Below, one piece after another: positions 1 to 7,490 of a stretch of 42,928 nt of DNA. The notes under the pieces were generated by a model that was not told the origin of the DNA, did no database searches, and saw only the letters and a list, made by a program, of their open reading frames with translations. How positions within the stretch are numbered: the stretch's first letter is position 1; the number at the start of each line of letters is the position of its first letter. This DNA comes from Anaerolineae bacterium (GTDB lineage Bacteria > Chloroflexota > Anaerolineae > CG2-30-64-16): positions 1 through 42,928 of the forward strand of contig JAPKMS010000154.1 in the NCBI GenBank assembly GCA_026645775.1. The letters are read 5' to 3'. Position numbers and translations under genes: made by a program.

Positions 1-243
1 CGCAAAACTGGGTTGCGTCGTCGTCAAAAACCCGACAGCCGAGGCACTCGCCGGAAGTTTCTAAGCAGCGGGTTGTCAACTCAACGCCAGTCACGGCAAA
101 ACCCTAGCGAAGGATCTCGTCCGTGCTGCTAGAGATGCTTCGGCCTGATCACTTTTGCCGGTCGCTATCGGTCAGGGATTCGGCCTCACGGCAATGCCAT
201 GACAGAATTCAGCTTAACAGAGCACTGAAGCGGGTCCCGAAAC
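1..243. other. Non-coding left edge with a decayed palindromic repeat
   Basis: I see no credible gene here; the ORF-track entry is a short shadow. Around 113-142 an imperfect palindrome pairs GCGAAGGATCTC with GAGATGCTTCGG, the same core found in the repeat at 6640-6774 and its partial copies at 9384 and 18608. This looks like a worn relative of that family. No terminator for the slipin gene, which ends at 244, is obvious. Confidence 0.4.
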
Positions 244-1188
244 TTACGCGCGCGGCGCCTGTGCCTTATCGGCCTGTTGCGCCAGGGCAATCATGCCGCT
301 CAGCGCCCCAAGGTTCATGCTGTCCACGGCGCTCGACGGCACGATCACCATGGCGCCGCGCTCCTTCAGGCCCTCAAAGAGCATGTTCATGGCCCGCAGA
401 TGCAGTGCGGTCGGGTTGTTGATGTACGCTTCGGCCGCTTCCGCAAAGCTGGACGCGATCTGCTTCTCGGATTCGCCCAGGATCACGCGCGCCTGGCGCT
501 CGCGTTCGGCCTGCGCCTGGCGGCTCATCGCGTTTTCCAGATCCGGCGGGATCACCACGTCGCGGATTTCGACGGACTGCACGGTGACGCCCCACGGCGT
601 GGTCCGCTCGTCGATGATTTTCTGCAGTTGGGCGTCGATGGTCGCGCGGCCCACCAGGATGTCGGCCAGGCTCATCTGGCCGATCACCTCGCGCAGCGCG
701 GTCTGCGCGGCCCAGGCGACTGCGGCCCGATAGTCCGCAACCTCCAGCGCCGCCTTCTGCGCGTCCCACACCATCCAGAAAAGCACCGCATCCACATCGG
801 TCGGCACCGTATCCTTGGTGAGGGTCTTCTCAGCGTTGAAGGGCGTCACCATCACCCGATGATCGATCCACGAAGAGACCGTATCCACGATCGGGATGAC
901 CCAGAACAAGCCCGGCCCGCGTAACCCGCGAAACTTGCCCATCCGCAGGACAACGGCCTTCTCCCACTGGCGGGCAATTTGCAGAGCAAACAGGAAGTAC
1001 AGCCCAATCAGGCTCAGCACAATGATGGCGGCGCCGATGATGCCATCGCCGACGTCACGGCTGTCCAACCACGCGGTCAGCCCCACGGCCGCGACAATGA
1101 ACAAGATGAAGATCGTCAGCGCGACGGCGTTCGGCCCGCGCTCCACCGACCGCCGCTCCGGGTTCTGCTTTTGCCATTTGGTTGCCAT
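244..1188 (-). CDS. SPFH/band-7 (slipin/stomatin-like) membrane protein
   Basis: A 314-residue protein with two hydrophobic segments near the N-terminus (about 24-40 and 50-70). An SPFH/band-7 domain (about 75-230) follows, with family-typical stretches such as 'EKAVVLRMGKFRG' and 'GVTVQSVEIRDVVIPPDLENAM'. A charged Ala/Glu/Arg-rich helix then precedes a less conserved tail. Slipins form ring-like oligomers on the inner face of the membrane and scaffold proteases or lipid domains; no NfeD-type partner is visible. The ATG at 1188 has a good AGGAGA ribosome site. It lies 111 nt downstream of a GntR regulator on the same strand, so the two probably form an operon controlled by that regulator. 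Family assignment is firm; the exact role is unknown. Confidence 0.9.
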   Translation of the reverse strand: MATKWQKQNPERRSVERGPNAVALTIFILFIVAAVGLTAWLDSRDVGDGIIGAAIIVLSLIGLYFLFALQIARQWEKAVVLRMGKFRGLRGPGLFWVIPIVDTVSSWIDHRVMVTPFNAEKTLTKDTVPTDVDAVLFWMVWDAQKAALEVADYRAAVAWAAQTALREVIGQMSLADILVGRATIDAQLQKIIDERTTPWGVTVQSVEIRDVVIPPDLENAMSRQAQAERERQARVILGESEKQIASSFAEAAEAYINNPTALHLRAMNMLFEGLKERGAMVIVPSSAVDSMNLGALSGMIALAQQADKAQAPRA

Positions 1189-1299
1189 CGAAATCTCTCC
1201 TTATGTTTTGCGTCTCTTTGCACCTTTGCGGCTTCGCCTGAGCATTTCAAATGTTTGAATACACCCATTTCAAATGATCTCTGCCCCCGCGTCCCCGCG

Positions 1300-1689
1300 T
1301 CACAACCTCCGCGTCCACTCCCCGAAGGCTTCCATCCAGGCCGCAGCCACCTCGTCGGGCCGGTAGCCCAACCGCTCGGCCTCGGCCAGCCAGTCTGCCA
1401 CCAGTTGCGCCAACCGCGCGCCATGCGGCGTCCGAGCCTCGCCGGGCGGCGGCATCTCCAACACAAAGGTGCCGCGACCCTGCTGCGTCGAGATGATCCG
1501 CTCCTCGTGCAGCAGCCGATAGGCCCGCGCCACCGTGTTGAAGTTGATTCGCAGCTCAGCAGCCACCTCGCGCACCGTGGGCAACTGGTCGCCCGGCCGC
1601 AAGACGCCCGCCGCGACCGAGGCCTTCACCTGGTCAACGATCTGGGTGTAGATCGGGACTTTGCTCTGGAAGTCAAGGCTGAGTTGCAT
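1300..1689 (-). CDS. GntR-family (YtrA-type) transcriptional regulator
   Basis: A 129-residue protein with an N-terminal winged helix-turn-helix (about 8-78). It contains the GntR signatures 'PIYTQIVDQVKASVAAGVL', 'GDQLPTVREVAAEL', 'NFNTVARAYRLL' and 'QGRGTFV'. Only a short helical C-terminal tail follows, instead of the large effector domain of FadR or HutC types. This architecture defines the YtrA subfamily, whose members usually sit first in an operon of membrane or transport genes and repress it. Here the downstream gene is a slipin. A sigma-70-like promoter and a pair of 15-bp direct repeats lie just upstream, fitting autorepression. The start is the track ATG; its ribosome site is weak. 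Confidence 0.9.
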   Translation of the reverse strand: MQLSLDFQSKVPIYTQIVDQVKASVAAGVLRPGDQLPTVREVAAELRINFNTVARAYRLLHEERIISTQQGRGTFVLEMPPPGEARTPHGARLAQLVADWLAEAERLGYRPDEVAAAWMEAFGEWTRRL

Positions 1690-1706
1690 GGTCCGTGCTC
1701 ATGTCT

Positions 1707-1738
1707 AATGAACTAAATGTATCAATGAACTAAATGTA
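1707..1738 (-). promoter_or_regulatory. Direct-repeat operator candidate of the GntR gene
   Basis: Two perfect copies of AATGAACTAAATGTA (1707-1721 and 1724-1738, period 17 bp) lie between the predicted -10 box and the GntR start codon. The outer copy covers the -10. Position and repeat length suit a YtrA-type autorepressor site. Binding is inferred. Confidence 0.5.
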
Positions 1739-1761
1739 CACCAACTGACAGGATTTGTCAA
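1733..1761 (-). promoter_or_regulatory. Predicted sigma-70 promoter of gntR-slipin
   Basis: On the minus strand TTGACA (1761-1756), a 17-nt spacer and TACATT (1738-1733) match the housekeeping consensus. The -10 lies within the operator-like repeats. Confidence 0.6.
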
Positions 1762-1818
1762 GAGGCAATTTGGGTAGATTGGGAGATTGGTGGGTCGGGA
1801 AATTGGGAGGCTGGGAGG

Positions 1819-2337
1819 TTAGATGCGGAGGATTTCGGCGGCCACAAAGCGCTCGCCGTCGAAAGAGAGGCGCACGCCCTCGCAGTAGCTGCAGTGGCCG
1901 CCCCAGGCGGCGTGATCGGCATCCGGCAGGCAGGCGACGGCCGCGGCCTCGACGATGCCGCCGTGGCTGATGATCAACGCGGCGCCGCCCTCGGGCAGGC
2001 TCGCAGCGACATCGTGCAGCAACCGGGCCAGCCGCCCGCCGAACGCCGCGGCCGCGCCGCCGCGGCGCATGGCGGCCGCGATCTCGCCGAACGGCGCGGG
2101 CCAGCAGATCTCGGCGTCCACGGCGTCGTCCATCAGCGAGAACGCACCCGAGACCTCATCCACCGCGAAGCCCATCGCGAGGGCAGTCTCATACGCCCGC
2201 GGCACGGAGGAGGTGAGGACGCGGTCGAACGGCCCGATCGTCTCGCCGACGCGGCGCGCGAGCGTCACGCCGGCCTGGGTCAGGTGCTGGCCCGGCTTGG
2301 CGCGCAGCGTGTGGCGGCGGAGTTCGAGGGTGCGCAT
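1819..2337 (-). CDS. Histidine phosphatase family protein
   Basis: A 172-residue protein starting at the ATG at 2337. The longer track ORF (to 2604) reads back through the CHAT gene and is not credible. It shows the histidine-phosphatase layout: an N-terminal catalytic block 'LRRHTLRAKPGQHLTQAG' with the phospho-accepting His in RHT rather than the usual RHG, 'RVLTSSVPRAYETA' for phosphate contacts, and the second catalytic His in 'LIISHGGIVEA'. Such enzymes dephosphorylate small molecules or proteins; the substrate cannot be read. It lies 34 nt downstream of the CHAT gene on the same strand, so it may be cotranscribed with the conflict locus, though a role there is speculation. Confidence 0.85.
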   Translation of the reverse strand: MRTLELRRHTLRAKPGQHLTQAGVTLARRVGETIGPFDRVLTSSVPRAYETALAMGFAVDEVSGAFSLMDDAVDAEICWPAPFGEIAAAMRRGGAAAAFGGRLARLLHDVAASLPEGGAALIISHGGIVEAAAVACLPDADHAAWGGHCSYCEGVRLSFDGERFVAAEILRI

Positions 2338-2371
2338 GAGACTCCTTTCACCGATTCTTCCGGTCGGCACG

Positions 2372-3586
2372 CTACGCGCCGGTCTTGTAGTCACGCCCCA
2401 CGAAGATGCCGCCCCGGTTGTCCAGATCGCGTCCAATGATAGAGCCTTCAGTGTGTGCCACCGGACGCTCATCGGGATCACCGGGTTGCTGATGGTCAGG
2501 CGTGCCTGCCGGGCCCGCAACCCCGGGCATCTCGAAAAGGCGGCCATCTGGGCTGCGCATAAACAGCAACAGATTGCCCCAGGCCATGCTGCCCATGCGC
2601 GCATAGACCGCCTTACGCGCTTCAGTCACGGCCGCGTCCACCGGCAGGCCATCGGCCAGCGCACCGTAAAGCTCAACGGCGCAGATCAGTGCTGTCTGAT
2701 CCGTCATAGCGGCCTGAAAGGCGATCACAGCCGGTATGCCGGCCTGCACCAGCGCCTGCGCCGTGCCGCCGAACGGATCGCCCGGCGAGCTGCCAGCGCC
2801 CGCGCAGGCGTTGAGCACGACCAGCCGCGGCGTTTCGCGGGCATCACGCAGGAGTGTCGCCAGGATGGCCGCCGGCACGGCGTGTCCCCGGCCGCCCTCA
2901 TCCTCCCACACGGTCACACCGCCCCCTGTTGCAGCGTCCACGCCGCCATGTCCGACGAAGTGCAGGATATGGCAGGCCTGGCGCCGCAAGTGCCGCTGCA
3001 GCGCGGAGAGCGTGGGCGGCAGCAAGCGCGCCACGGTAAGCTGCTCGCCCAGAGGCGCGAGCATGGCCTGCAGCTCTCGCCACTCCGCTTCCACATCCAA
3101 CGGCACGTAGCCGGCCGGCTGCGCCAGGGCGACCAACATGCCCAACGGCGGCGCCGCAGCCACGGCGGGCGCCGCGGCCGGCAGGTTCAGATAGCGCACC
3201 ACCGGCGTGCGCGCGGACAGCGCCGTAAATTCGCGCGTGGCAGCTTCGAAGAGATACTCCCACGGCCAGGCCGCCGTTTCCGGCGCGGCCGCCAGGCGCA
3301 GGCGCAGCCGCAACCCTGAGCCGGCGCCCTGGGCTGCTTGCAAGCTGCGCTGCCACAGATCGCGCACCGGGCCGGCGAACACGGCGGTATGCAGCCGGCC
3401 ACCCAGATCGTACGCCGCGGCCAACGGGGGCGCAGCCAACGGGAAGCCCGCCAACTCGCCGTCCGTGAACGGCGCAGCGAAATCCGCCTCCCCTTCCCCG
3501 GCCGGCGATCCGATCACGCGCACCCGATAGCCCGCCGCGGCCGGCTCGATCAACAGATCGAAGTTGTGATAGACAAAGTTTTTCAT
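2372..3586 (-). CDS. CHAT-domain protease, candidate effector of the DGR/NACHT locus
   Basis: A caspase-like CHAT protein of about 404 residues. The start at 3586 (MKNFVYHNFDLL) fits the usual CHAT beginning; ATGs at 3604 and 3607 are alternatives and none has a clear ribosome site. The N-terminal part contains 'GYRVRVIGSPAGEG', typical of CHAT proteins. The protease core has the catalytic His in 'ILHFVGHGG' (about 210) and Cys in 'VVLNACAGAG' (about 259), followed by 'GIPAVIAFQ'. The last 25 residues carry 'IIGRDLDNRGGIFVGRD', matching a motif at the N-terminus of the NACHT protein just upstream and inside the second NACHT protein. CHAT proteases are cleaved-substrate effectors in prokaryotic conflict systems. 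The shared motif suggests recruitment or activation by the NACHT sensors; that link is inferred. Confidence 0.88.
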   Translation of the reverse strand: MKNFVYHNFDLLIEPAAAGYRVRVIGSPAGEGEADFAAPFTDGELAGFPLAAPPLAAAYDLGGRLHTAVFAGPVRDLWQRSLQAAQGAGSGLRLRLRLAAAPETAAWPWEYLFEAATREFTALSARTPVVRYLNLPAAAPAVAAAPPLGMLVALAQPAGYVPLDVEAEWRELQAMLAPLGEQLTVARLLPPTLSALQRHLRRQACHILHFVGHGGVDAATGGGVTVWEDEGGRGHAVPAAILATLLRDARETPRLVVLNACAGAGSSPGDPFGGTAQALVQAGIPAVIAFQAAMTDQTALICAVELYGALADGLPVDAAVTEARKAVYARMGSMAWGNLLLFMRSPDGRLFEMPGVAGPAGTPDHQQPGDPDERPVAHTEGSIIGRDLDNRGGIFVGRDYKTGA

Positions 3587-3648
3587 GTCAGCATGACCGC
3601 CCATCATTCCGTCCCATCCGTTTATCCGTACCCTATCCGTTGCCGCGC

Positions 3649-3681
3649 GTCTGGGGAAGGGGCTACGCCCCTTCCCCAGAC
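3649..3681 (-). other. 15-bp-stem hairpin downstream of VR1
   Basis: GTCTGGGGAAGGGGC, loop TAC, and its exact reverse complement form a perfect 15-bp stem, 67 bp past the 3' end of VR1. No T-run follows, so it is a poor terminator. In studied DGRs a DNA hairpin just downstream of the VR promotes retrohoming; this is a good candidate for that element. Confidence 0.65.
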
Positions 3682-3736
3682 CCCATCCCCCAGAACGCCA
3701 GCAGTCAGAAGTACGCAGAAATCAGAAATACAGCAA

Positions 3737-6589
3737 TCAGAACGATAGGGACAACACCACCCGAAACCCGAAGTTCGTGTCGAAGCTGCCAGGTCCGAAG
3801 TCGAGGCGGTAGGCGCAGCGGGCGTACCACTGAAGATCGTACCACGACCCGCCCCGCACCACCCGGCGGCCTGCGGCTTCCAACTCGTTCCGGCCGTCAT
3901 CGTCCCGATACGGGTAGGGCTGATAGAGGCTGCGCGTCCACTCCCGGACGTTGCCTGCCAAATCATGGATACCTGACGGCGTGGCGCCATCGGGATACGC
4001 GCCGGCCGGGCTGGGGCACAGGACGTGCCCTTCCCAGGTGTTGGCGCAGCCGACATCCCAGCGATTGCCCCACGGATAACTGCGTCCACGCGCCCCACGC
4101 GCGGCAACCTCCCATTCGGCCTCGGTGGGCAGGCGCACCCCGTAGCCGTCCGGTACGCCGGCAACAGGATTGCCCGGCAGCGGGATCGGCTCACCGCCGC
4201 GCAGCCGCTCGTCCAGCCAGGCGCAGTACGCGTTGGCCTCGAACCAGTTGACCCCCACCACGGGCTGCAAAGGGCCGTTAAATCGTGCGTCGCGCCAGAA
4301 GGCCGGCCGGTCGTGCGGCCGATCGGCGTATTGCTTTTGCAGCCCTGCGCGCACCTCGTCTTCCGGCATGCGGAGCAGCTGCTCCCAGACCGCAATCGAC
4401 TGGGGACTCCAGCCCAACCTGCGCATCCGGCTCACCGGATCGGCCTCGGCGCGCAACGTCCGCCAGGCCGCCATGATGCCCTCGACGGCCCCGGTATCGG
4501 CCAGCTCGCCGGCCAGCCAGGCGCGGGCGGCCTCCGTGCGCCAGCACCCCTCCCCCTGGTAGCCGCCCGCGTCGATGAAACACGCGTACTCGGCGTTGGT
4601 CACCGGATACTGCCCGATCCAGAACGCCGGCAGTGCCACGCGGCGCCGCGGCTGCTCGTCTTCTGCCCACGTGACGCCGCGGCGCGCCAACAGCCAGACG
4701 TCCCAGCGGCTGGAGCCCATCGGAAACGCACCCGCCGGCACATGCACCAACGGCGGGACCAGGACGCGCGGGCCGGCGGCCGCGATCTCGCGGAAGCGCG
4801 GGTCGCCCAGCCGGCCCAGCGCATCGCCCGCGGCCAGCCGCGCGCGCAAGTGGACGCCGGGGTTGCCCAGGTCAGCCAGCAGGTCATTCTGTACGCCGCG
4901 CACCAGATCCTTGGGCCGATCGATCCCCGCTTCCACCAAGCAGCGCGCCGCCAGGACCGGATTGACCCTGCGCACGGCGTCGACGAACGCGGCCGGGTCG
5001 GCCGCCAGGCCTGCAGCCAGGATCGTCGGCTCCTCCCAGCGGGTGGACGGGGGCGGGGGCAGCGGCTCGTCGTCGGCCAGCGGGCCGGGATCCGGCATCT
5101 CGGCCGCCAGGCGGGGCTGGCGCCAGCGCTCCACCAGGTCTTCGCCCGCCGCGAAGCGCCCGACCATGGCCCGCGCTGCGAAATACTCCTGGAGCAGGTG
5201 GTGGTAAAAGCGCACCTTCTCGACCTCCGGCAGGCCTTCGCGCTCCAACAGGGTGGCGGCGTGCCCCAAGCGCAGCACAGCCTGGGGCGAGACGACCGTT
5301 TTGCCATCGGGGCCATCCACCTCGGCCGGGATGTGCGCCAGCATCTCGTGCCGCGGCAGCCGGGTGCCTGCGCCCAGCGGCTGGATGTGCTCCGCCAGGC
5401 CGGACAGGGCGTTGGCGAGCAGCGGCGCATCGATCCAGTCGGGGTGGCCGCGGCGTCCCTCGCGCCCCAGCAGCAGCTTAACGAAATCGCCGAACATCTG
5501 GGCCGGGTTGGCCGGCCACGCGCCCCCGCGTTCGATGATGAAGGCCAGGATGTTGAGGTAATAGGGGTTGCGCACCAGCGCCAGCAGCGGCGTGCCGTCC
5601 AGGCGCCGCCAGGCGTCGGCCGCGGCCTGGGGCGCCAGGTATTTGCCCAGGAACTCCTGCACGCGCGGGTCGTCCAGCGGCTCGATGGTCACCTGGGGCA
5701 GGCCCAACGGCTCGCTGTAGTCGCGCGTGCGACAGGTGAAGATGATCTGGTTGCCCGGCCACTCGCCCGCGAAGCGTGCCCACGCGCCCGCGCGCTGCCG
5801 GTAGTCGCGCGCATCGCGGAACGGCATCTCGTTCAGCGCGTCGCACAGCAAGCACACCTCTCCGCGCCGCAAGCGACCTGCCAGGTCATCACGGCCCAGG
5901 TGTTGCGCCCAGGCCGCCTCGATGAACGCGTAGGGCGAGGGATCATCCCGGTAGTCGGCCAGGGAGACCAGCAGCGGGATCGGCCCGGCGCCCGTACCCA
6001 GCCGCCGCCGCGCCGCGTCCAGCGCCACCTTGTAGAGGGTCGTGCTCTTGCCTGCGCCCGGCTCGCCCAACAGCGCCAGCGCCGGGTAGCGGGCCGTGGC
6101 CTCGGTGATGTCCTCCACCCGGACGGGGCGGAGCTGACGACTGGCGCCCTCGCCGTGAGGTTCCCACAACATGAACTCCGGCGGCACGTCACGGCCGCCC
6201 GGCGGTTGTTCGGCCGGGAGCGAGCCGGCCAGCGGCACGAACTGGCTGCCCCAACGGAGGGTATCCGGGTGAACCGCCAGGGCGGCCAGGTAGCCGCGCA
6301 CATCCCCGCGGCGGTCGGCGTGCGCCAGCAAGGCGCGTGCCGCCTCGGCCGAAAGGATGTTGGGCGGCCCACCCGGCGGGGTGATGGTCAGCCGCTCCCC
6401 CCGTAGGTCGGCGCACAGGTCGGGCTTGCCGGCCGCCAGCATCTCGATCAGCCGCGACAGCACCTCCTCTAACTGCTCGCCGGTGAAGATGTTGAACACG
6501 CTGAACTGGTCGCGGCCGATGAAGGCGCCGCCGCGGTTGTCCAGGTCGCCGCCGATGGCGGAGCCGTCGATGTGGGTGGGATCGGGCAT
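3737..6589 (-). CDS. NACHT/STAND NTPase with DGR-diversified FGE-sulfatase (C-type lectin fold) domain, target 1
   Basis: A 950-residue protein. Residues 9-26 carry the shared motif 'IGGDLDNRGGAFIGRD'. A NACHT-type NTPase follows, with Walker A 'GEPGAGKST' (175-183), Walker B 'VCLLCDALNE' and sensor-like 'IIFTCRTRDY'. Next come a helical region with HEAT-like segments (about 510-600) and a C-terminal FGE-sulfatase domain (about 610-950) with 'VRLPTEAEWEVAARG', 'YPWGN' and 'HDLAGNVREWT'. The extreme C-terminus is VR1 (residues about 907-947), differing from the TR only at template adenines. In DGR targets this fold is a ligand-binding display scaffold, not an enzyme. Likely role: a sensor whose tail is rewritten and whose NTPase controls an effector, perhaps the adjacent CHAT protease. 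The ligand is unknown. Confidence 0.93.
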   Translation of the reverse strand: MPDPTHIDGSAIGGDLDNRGGAFIGRDQFSVFNIFTGEQLEEVLSRLIEMLAAGKPDLCADLRGERLTITPPGGPPNILSAEAARALLAHADRRGDVRGYLAALAVHPDTLRWGSQFVPLAGSLPAEQPPGGRDVPPEFMLWEPHGEGASRQLRPVRVEDITEATARYPALALLGEPGAGKSTTLYKVALDAARRRLGTGAGPIPLLVSLADYRDDPSPYAFIEAAWAQHLGRDDLAGRLRRGEVCLLCDALNEMPFRDARDYRQRAGAWARFAGEWPGNQIIFTCRTRDYSEPLGLPQVTIEPLDDPRVQEFLGKYLAPQAAADAWRRLDGTPLLALVRNPYYLNILAFIIERGGAWPANPAQMFGDFVKLLLGREGRRGHPDWIDAPLLANALSGLAEHIQPLGAGTRLPRHEMLAHIPAEVDGPDGKTVVSPQAVLRLGHAATLLEREGLPEVEKVRFYHHLLQEYFAARAMVGRFAAGEDLVERWRQPRLAAEMPDPGPLADDEPLPPPPSTRWEEPTILAAGLAADPAAFVDAVRRVNPVLAARCLVEAGIDRPKDLVRGVQNDLLADLGNPGVHLRARLAAGDALGRLGDPRFREIAAAGPRVLVPPLVHVPAGAFPMGSSRWDVWLLARRGVTWAEDEQPRRRVALPAFWIGQYPVTNAEYACFIDAGGYQGEGCWRTEAARAWLAGELADTGAVEGIMAAWRTLRAEADPVSRMRRLGWSPQSIAVWEQLLRMPEDEVRAGLQKQYADRPHDRPAFWRDARFNGPLQPVVGVNWFEANAYCAWLDERLRGGEPIPLPGNPVAGVPDGYGVRLPTEAEWEVAARGARGRSYPWGNRWDVGCANTWEGHVLCPSPAGAYPDGATPSGIHDLAGNVREWTRSLYQPYPYRDDDGRNELEAAGRRVVRGGSWYDLQWYARCAYRLDFGPGSFDTNFGFRVVLSLSF
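3749..3869 (-). repeat. DGR variable repeat VR1
   Basis: 121 bp aligned without gaps to the TR (offset 3236). Fourteen substitutions, all at + strand T (coding-strand A) of the TR: TR coordinates 7008, 7017, 7022, 7025, 7031, 7034, 7035, 7040, 7041, 7062, 7065, 7070, 7074 and 7077. Products are A, C and G on the + strand. The ends, including the GC-rich part nearest the stop codon (the likely initiation-of-mutagenic-homology region), are identical. Confidence 0.95.
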
Positions 6590-6639
6590 GGTTCGTTCTC
6601 ACAACCGGATAAAACAGCGGTTCAAAAGTACTTCTTTGC

Positions 6640-6774
6640 TGTCATGCTGAGCGGCTCTATGGCTCAAGGTCGGTTACGGCGAATGACCAGCGAAGCATCT
6701 CCACCGACGCACAAGACCCTTCGCTGGTTTCTGTTCGCAACGCGCTTCACGGGGCCAACCTGCTCAGGGTGACA
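6640..6774. repeat. MITE-like palindromic repeat, full copy
   Basis: Imperfect terminal inverted repeats TGTCATGCTGAGC and, at the other end, TGTCACCCTGAGC (11 of 13 identical) bound 135 bp. An inner pair, CCAGCGAAGCATCT and CCAGCGAAGGGTCT, adds symmetry. There is no transposase ORF. Half copies occur inside genes at 9384-9447 and 18608-18670. Confidence 0.7.
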
Positions 6775-6788
6775 TAAGCTCGGCTGTA

Positions 6789-6827
6789 CCCCTGCGCCGC
6801 GCCGATGAGACGGACAGGGCGCAGGGG
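6789..6827. repeat. 10-bp inverted repeat downstream of TR
   Basis: CCCCTGCGCC pairs exactly with GGCGCAGGGG across a 19-nt loop. No T-run follows on either strand. It may fold in the TR RNA; function unknown. Confidence 0.4.
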
Positions 6828-6851
6828 CGTCCTGATATTTGGCCGGCGTTC

Positions 6852-6884
6852 AGAAACCCGGTTTCTCGCAGAAACCGGGTTTCT
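6852..6884. other. 15-bp-stem hairpin downstream of TR
   Basis: AGAAACCCGGTTTCT, loop CGC, then its exact reverse complement. Each arm is itself nearly palindromic. It sits 100 bp past the TR end on the coding strand and has the same 15-bp stem and 3-nt loop as the VR-linked hairpins, but an unrelated sequence. It may be a dispersed repeat or a structural part of the TR RNA. Confidence 0.5.
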
Positions 6885-6984
6885 CACCCGCGCGACCGGG
6901 GCCGGACTGGGCTATCTTCTTCTCTTGGGGCGCCGTCCCGCACCCGTAGGTGACGGGAGTTACCGGCCGCTGAGAAGGGGTTAT

Positions 6985-7105
6985 GGACAACACCACCCGA
7001 AACCCGATGTTCGTGTTGAAGTTGTCAGGTTCGTTGTCGTTGCGGTAGGCGCAGCGGGCGTTCCTCTGATGATTGTTCCACGACCCGCCCCGCACCACCC
7101 GGCGG
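6985..7105 (-). repeat. DGR template repeat (TR)
   Basis: 121 bp lying 33 bp downstream of avd on the same strand. The coding-sense translation is rich in AAC/AAT-type codons ('[19 protein letters not shown]'), the hallmark of a DGR template, because adenines are randomised during reverse transcription. There are 26 adenines (coding sense) between 7008 and 7077. It lacks a start codon and an FGE upstream half, so it is a template rather than a gene. Confidence 0.95.
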
Positions 7106-7138
7106 TGCCAGCCCAGCCCTGAGAACGCAGCCTCACGG

Positions 7139-7486
7139 CTACGGTTTCTCCGAAGACGAAATCTTGTTTTGCCACCCGCCCAGCAGGCGCCCCACCTCCG
7201 TGACCATGCGAGCGCTGTGGCCGTACTGGCCCAGGCTGAGCAGTTCCAGGTCACGGCACAGCCGCAGGTAGAAGCGCAGCTTGGCCAGGGTCACGTCGGC
7301 CCGCTTCAACATGGGCAGCGGGTCGTCAGCGTAAGCGGCTTCGATCAGCCGCTCGTGGAAGTTCAGGGCCGTGCGCTGCACCCGCTCGGCCAGCACGAAG
7401 CGCTGCTGACGTGGGAACTTAACTGTAACCGGAATCAGCCAGCGGAGCAAGTCGTAAGTGCGCGAGAAGATGGGGGATTGTTTCAT
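7139..7486 (-). CDS. avd: DGR accessory variability determinant (Avd), four-helix-bundle protein
   Basis: A 115-residue, basic, all-helical protein beginning [17 protein letters not shown] at 7486. The longer track ORF (to 7981) runs back into the RT gene and is wrong. Sequence and size fit the Avd/S23-like four-helix-bundle family: '[28 protein letters not shown]' (helix 1-2 signature) and '[23 protein letters not shown]'. Avd is a barrel-shaped pentamer in studied DGRs. It binds the reverse transcriptase and TR RNA and is needed for mutagenic cDNA synthesis. Its position directly between RT and TR matches the standard DGR layout. The ribosome site is weak and 26-bp tandem repeats lie immediately upstream. 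Confidence 0.9.
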   Translation of the reverse strand: MKQSPIFSRTYDLLRWLIPVTVKFPRQQRFVLAERVQRTALNFHERLIEAAYADDPLPMLKRADVTLAKLRFYLRLCRDLELLSLGQYGHSARMVTEVGRLLGGWQNKISSSEKP

Positions 7487-7490
7487 TTTG

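Larger units (their letters stand above)
3641..3916 (-). repeat. Duplicated 3' cassette around VR1 (partner 8844-9119)
   Basis: About 276 bp match 8844-9119 at a constant offset of 5203. I saw only two differences outside the variable repeat (3705 and 3914). The cassette spans the last codons before the VR, the VR itself, the stop codon and about 96 bp beyond it, including the hairpin. It shows recent duplication or gene conversion between the two DGR targets. Confidence 0.85.
6590..6984. other. Non-coding stretch between TR and target 1, with repeat and hairpins
   Basis: No credible gene. It holds a 135-bp repeat element (6640-6774), an inverted repeat CCCCTGCGCC/GGCGCAGGGG (6789-6798 with 6818-6827) and a 15-bp-stem hairpin (6852-6884). 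The last two lie downstream of the TR on its coding strand and may belong to the TR-containing RNA. Confidence 0.6.

Noticed and set aside
1955-3319. 454-aa plus-strand ORF
   Set aside because: Antisense shadow of the phosphatase and CHAT genes.
3649-3681. Rho-independent terminator after NACHT-FGE target 1
   Set aside because: The stem is strong, but no T-run follows on the coding strand, and its fixed placement after both VRs fits a DGR hairpin better.
4025-6406. 793-aa plus-strand ORF
   Set aside because: It is the antisense shadow of the NACHT-FGE gene; its composition (Arg/Gln/His/Ala-rich) is typical of GC-rich shadows and it has no domain.
6850-7254. 134-aa ORF covering the template repeat
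   Set aside because: It has no FGE upstream half and overlaps the avd end; it is the open frame of the TR, a template for cDNA.
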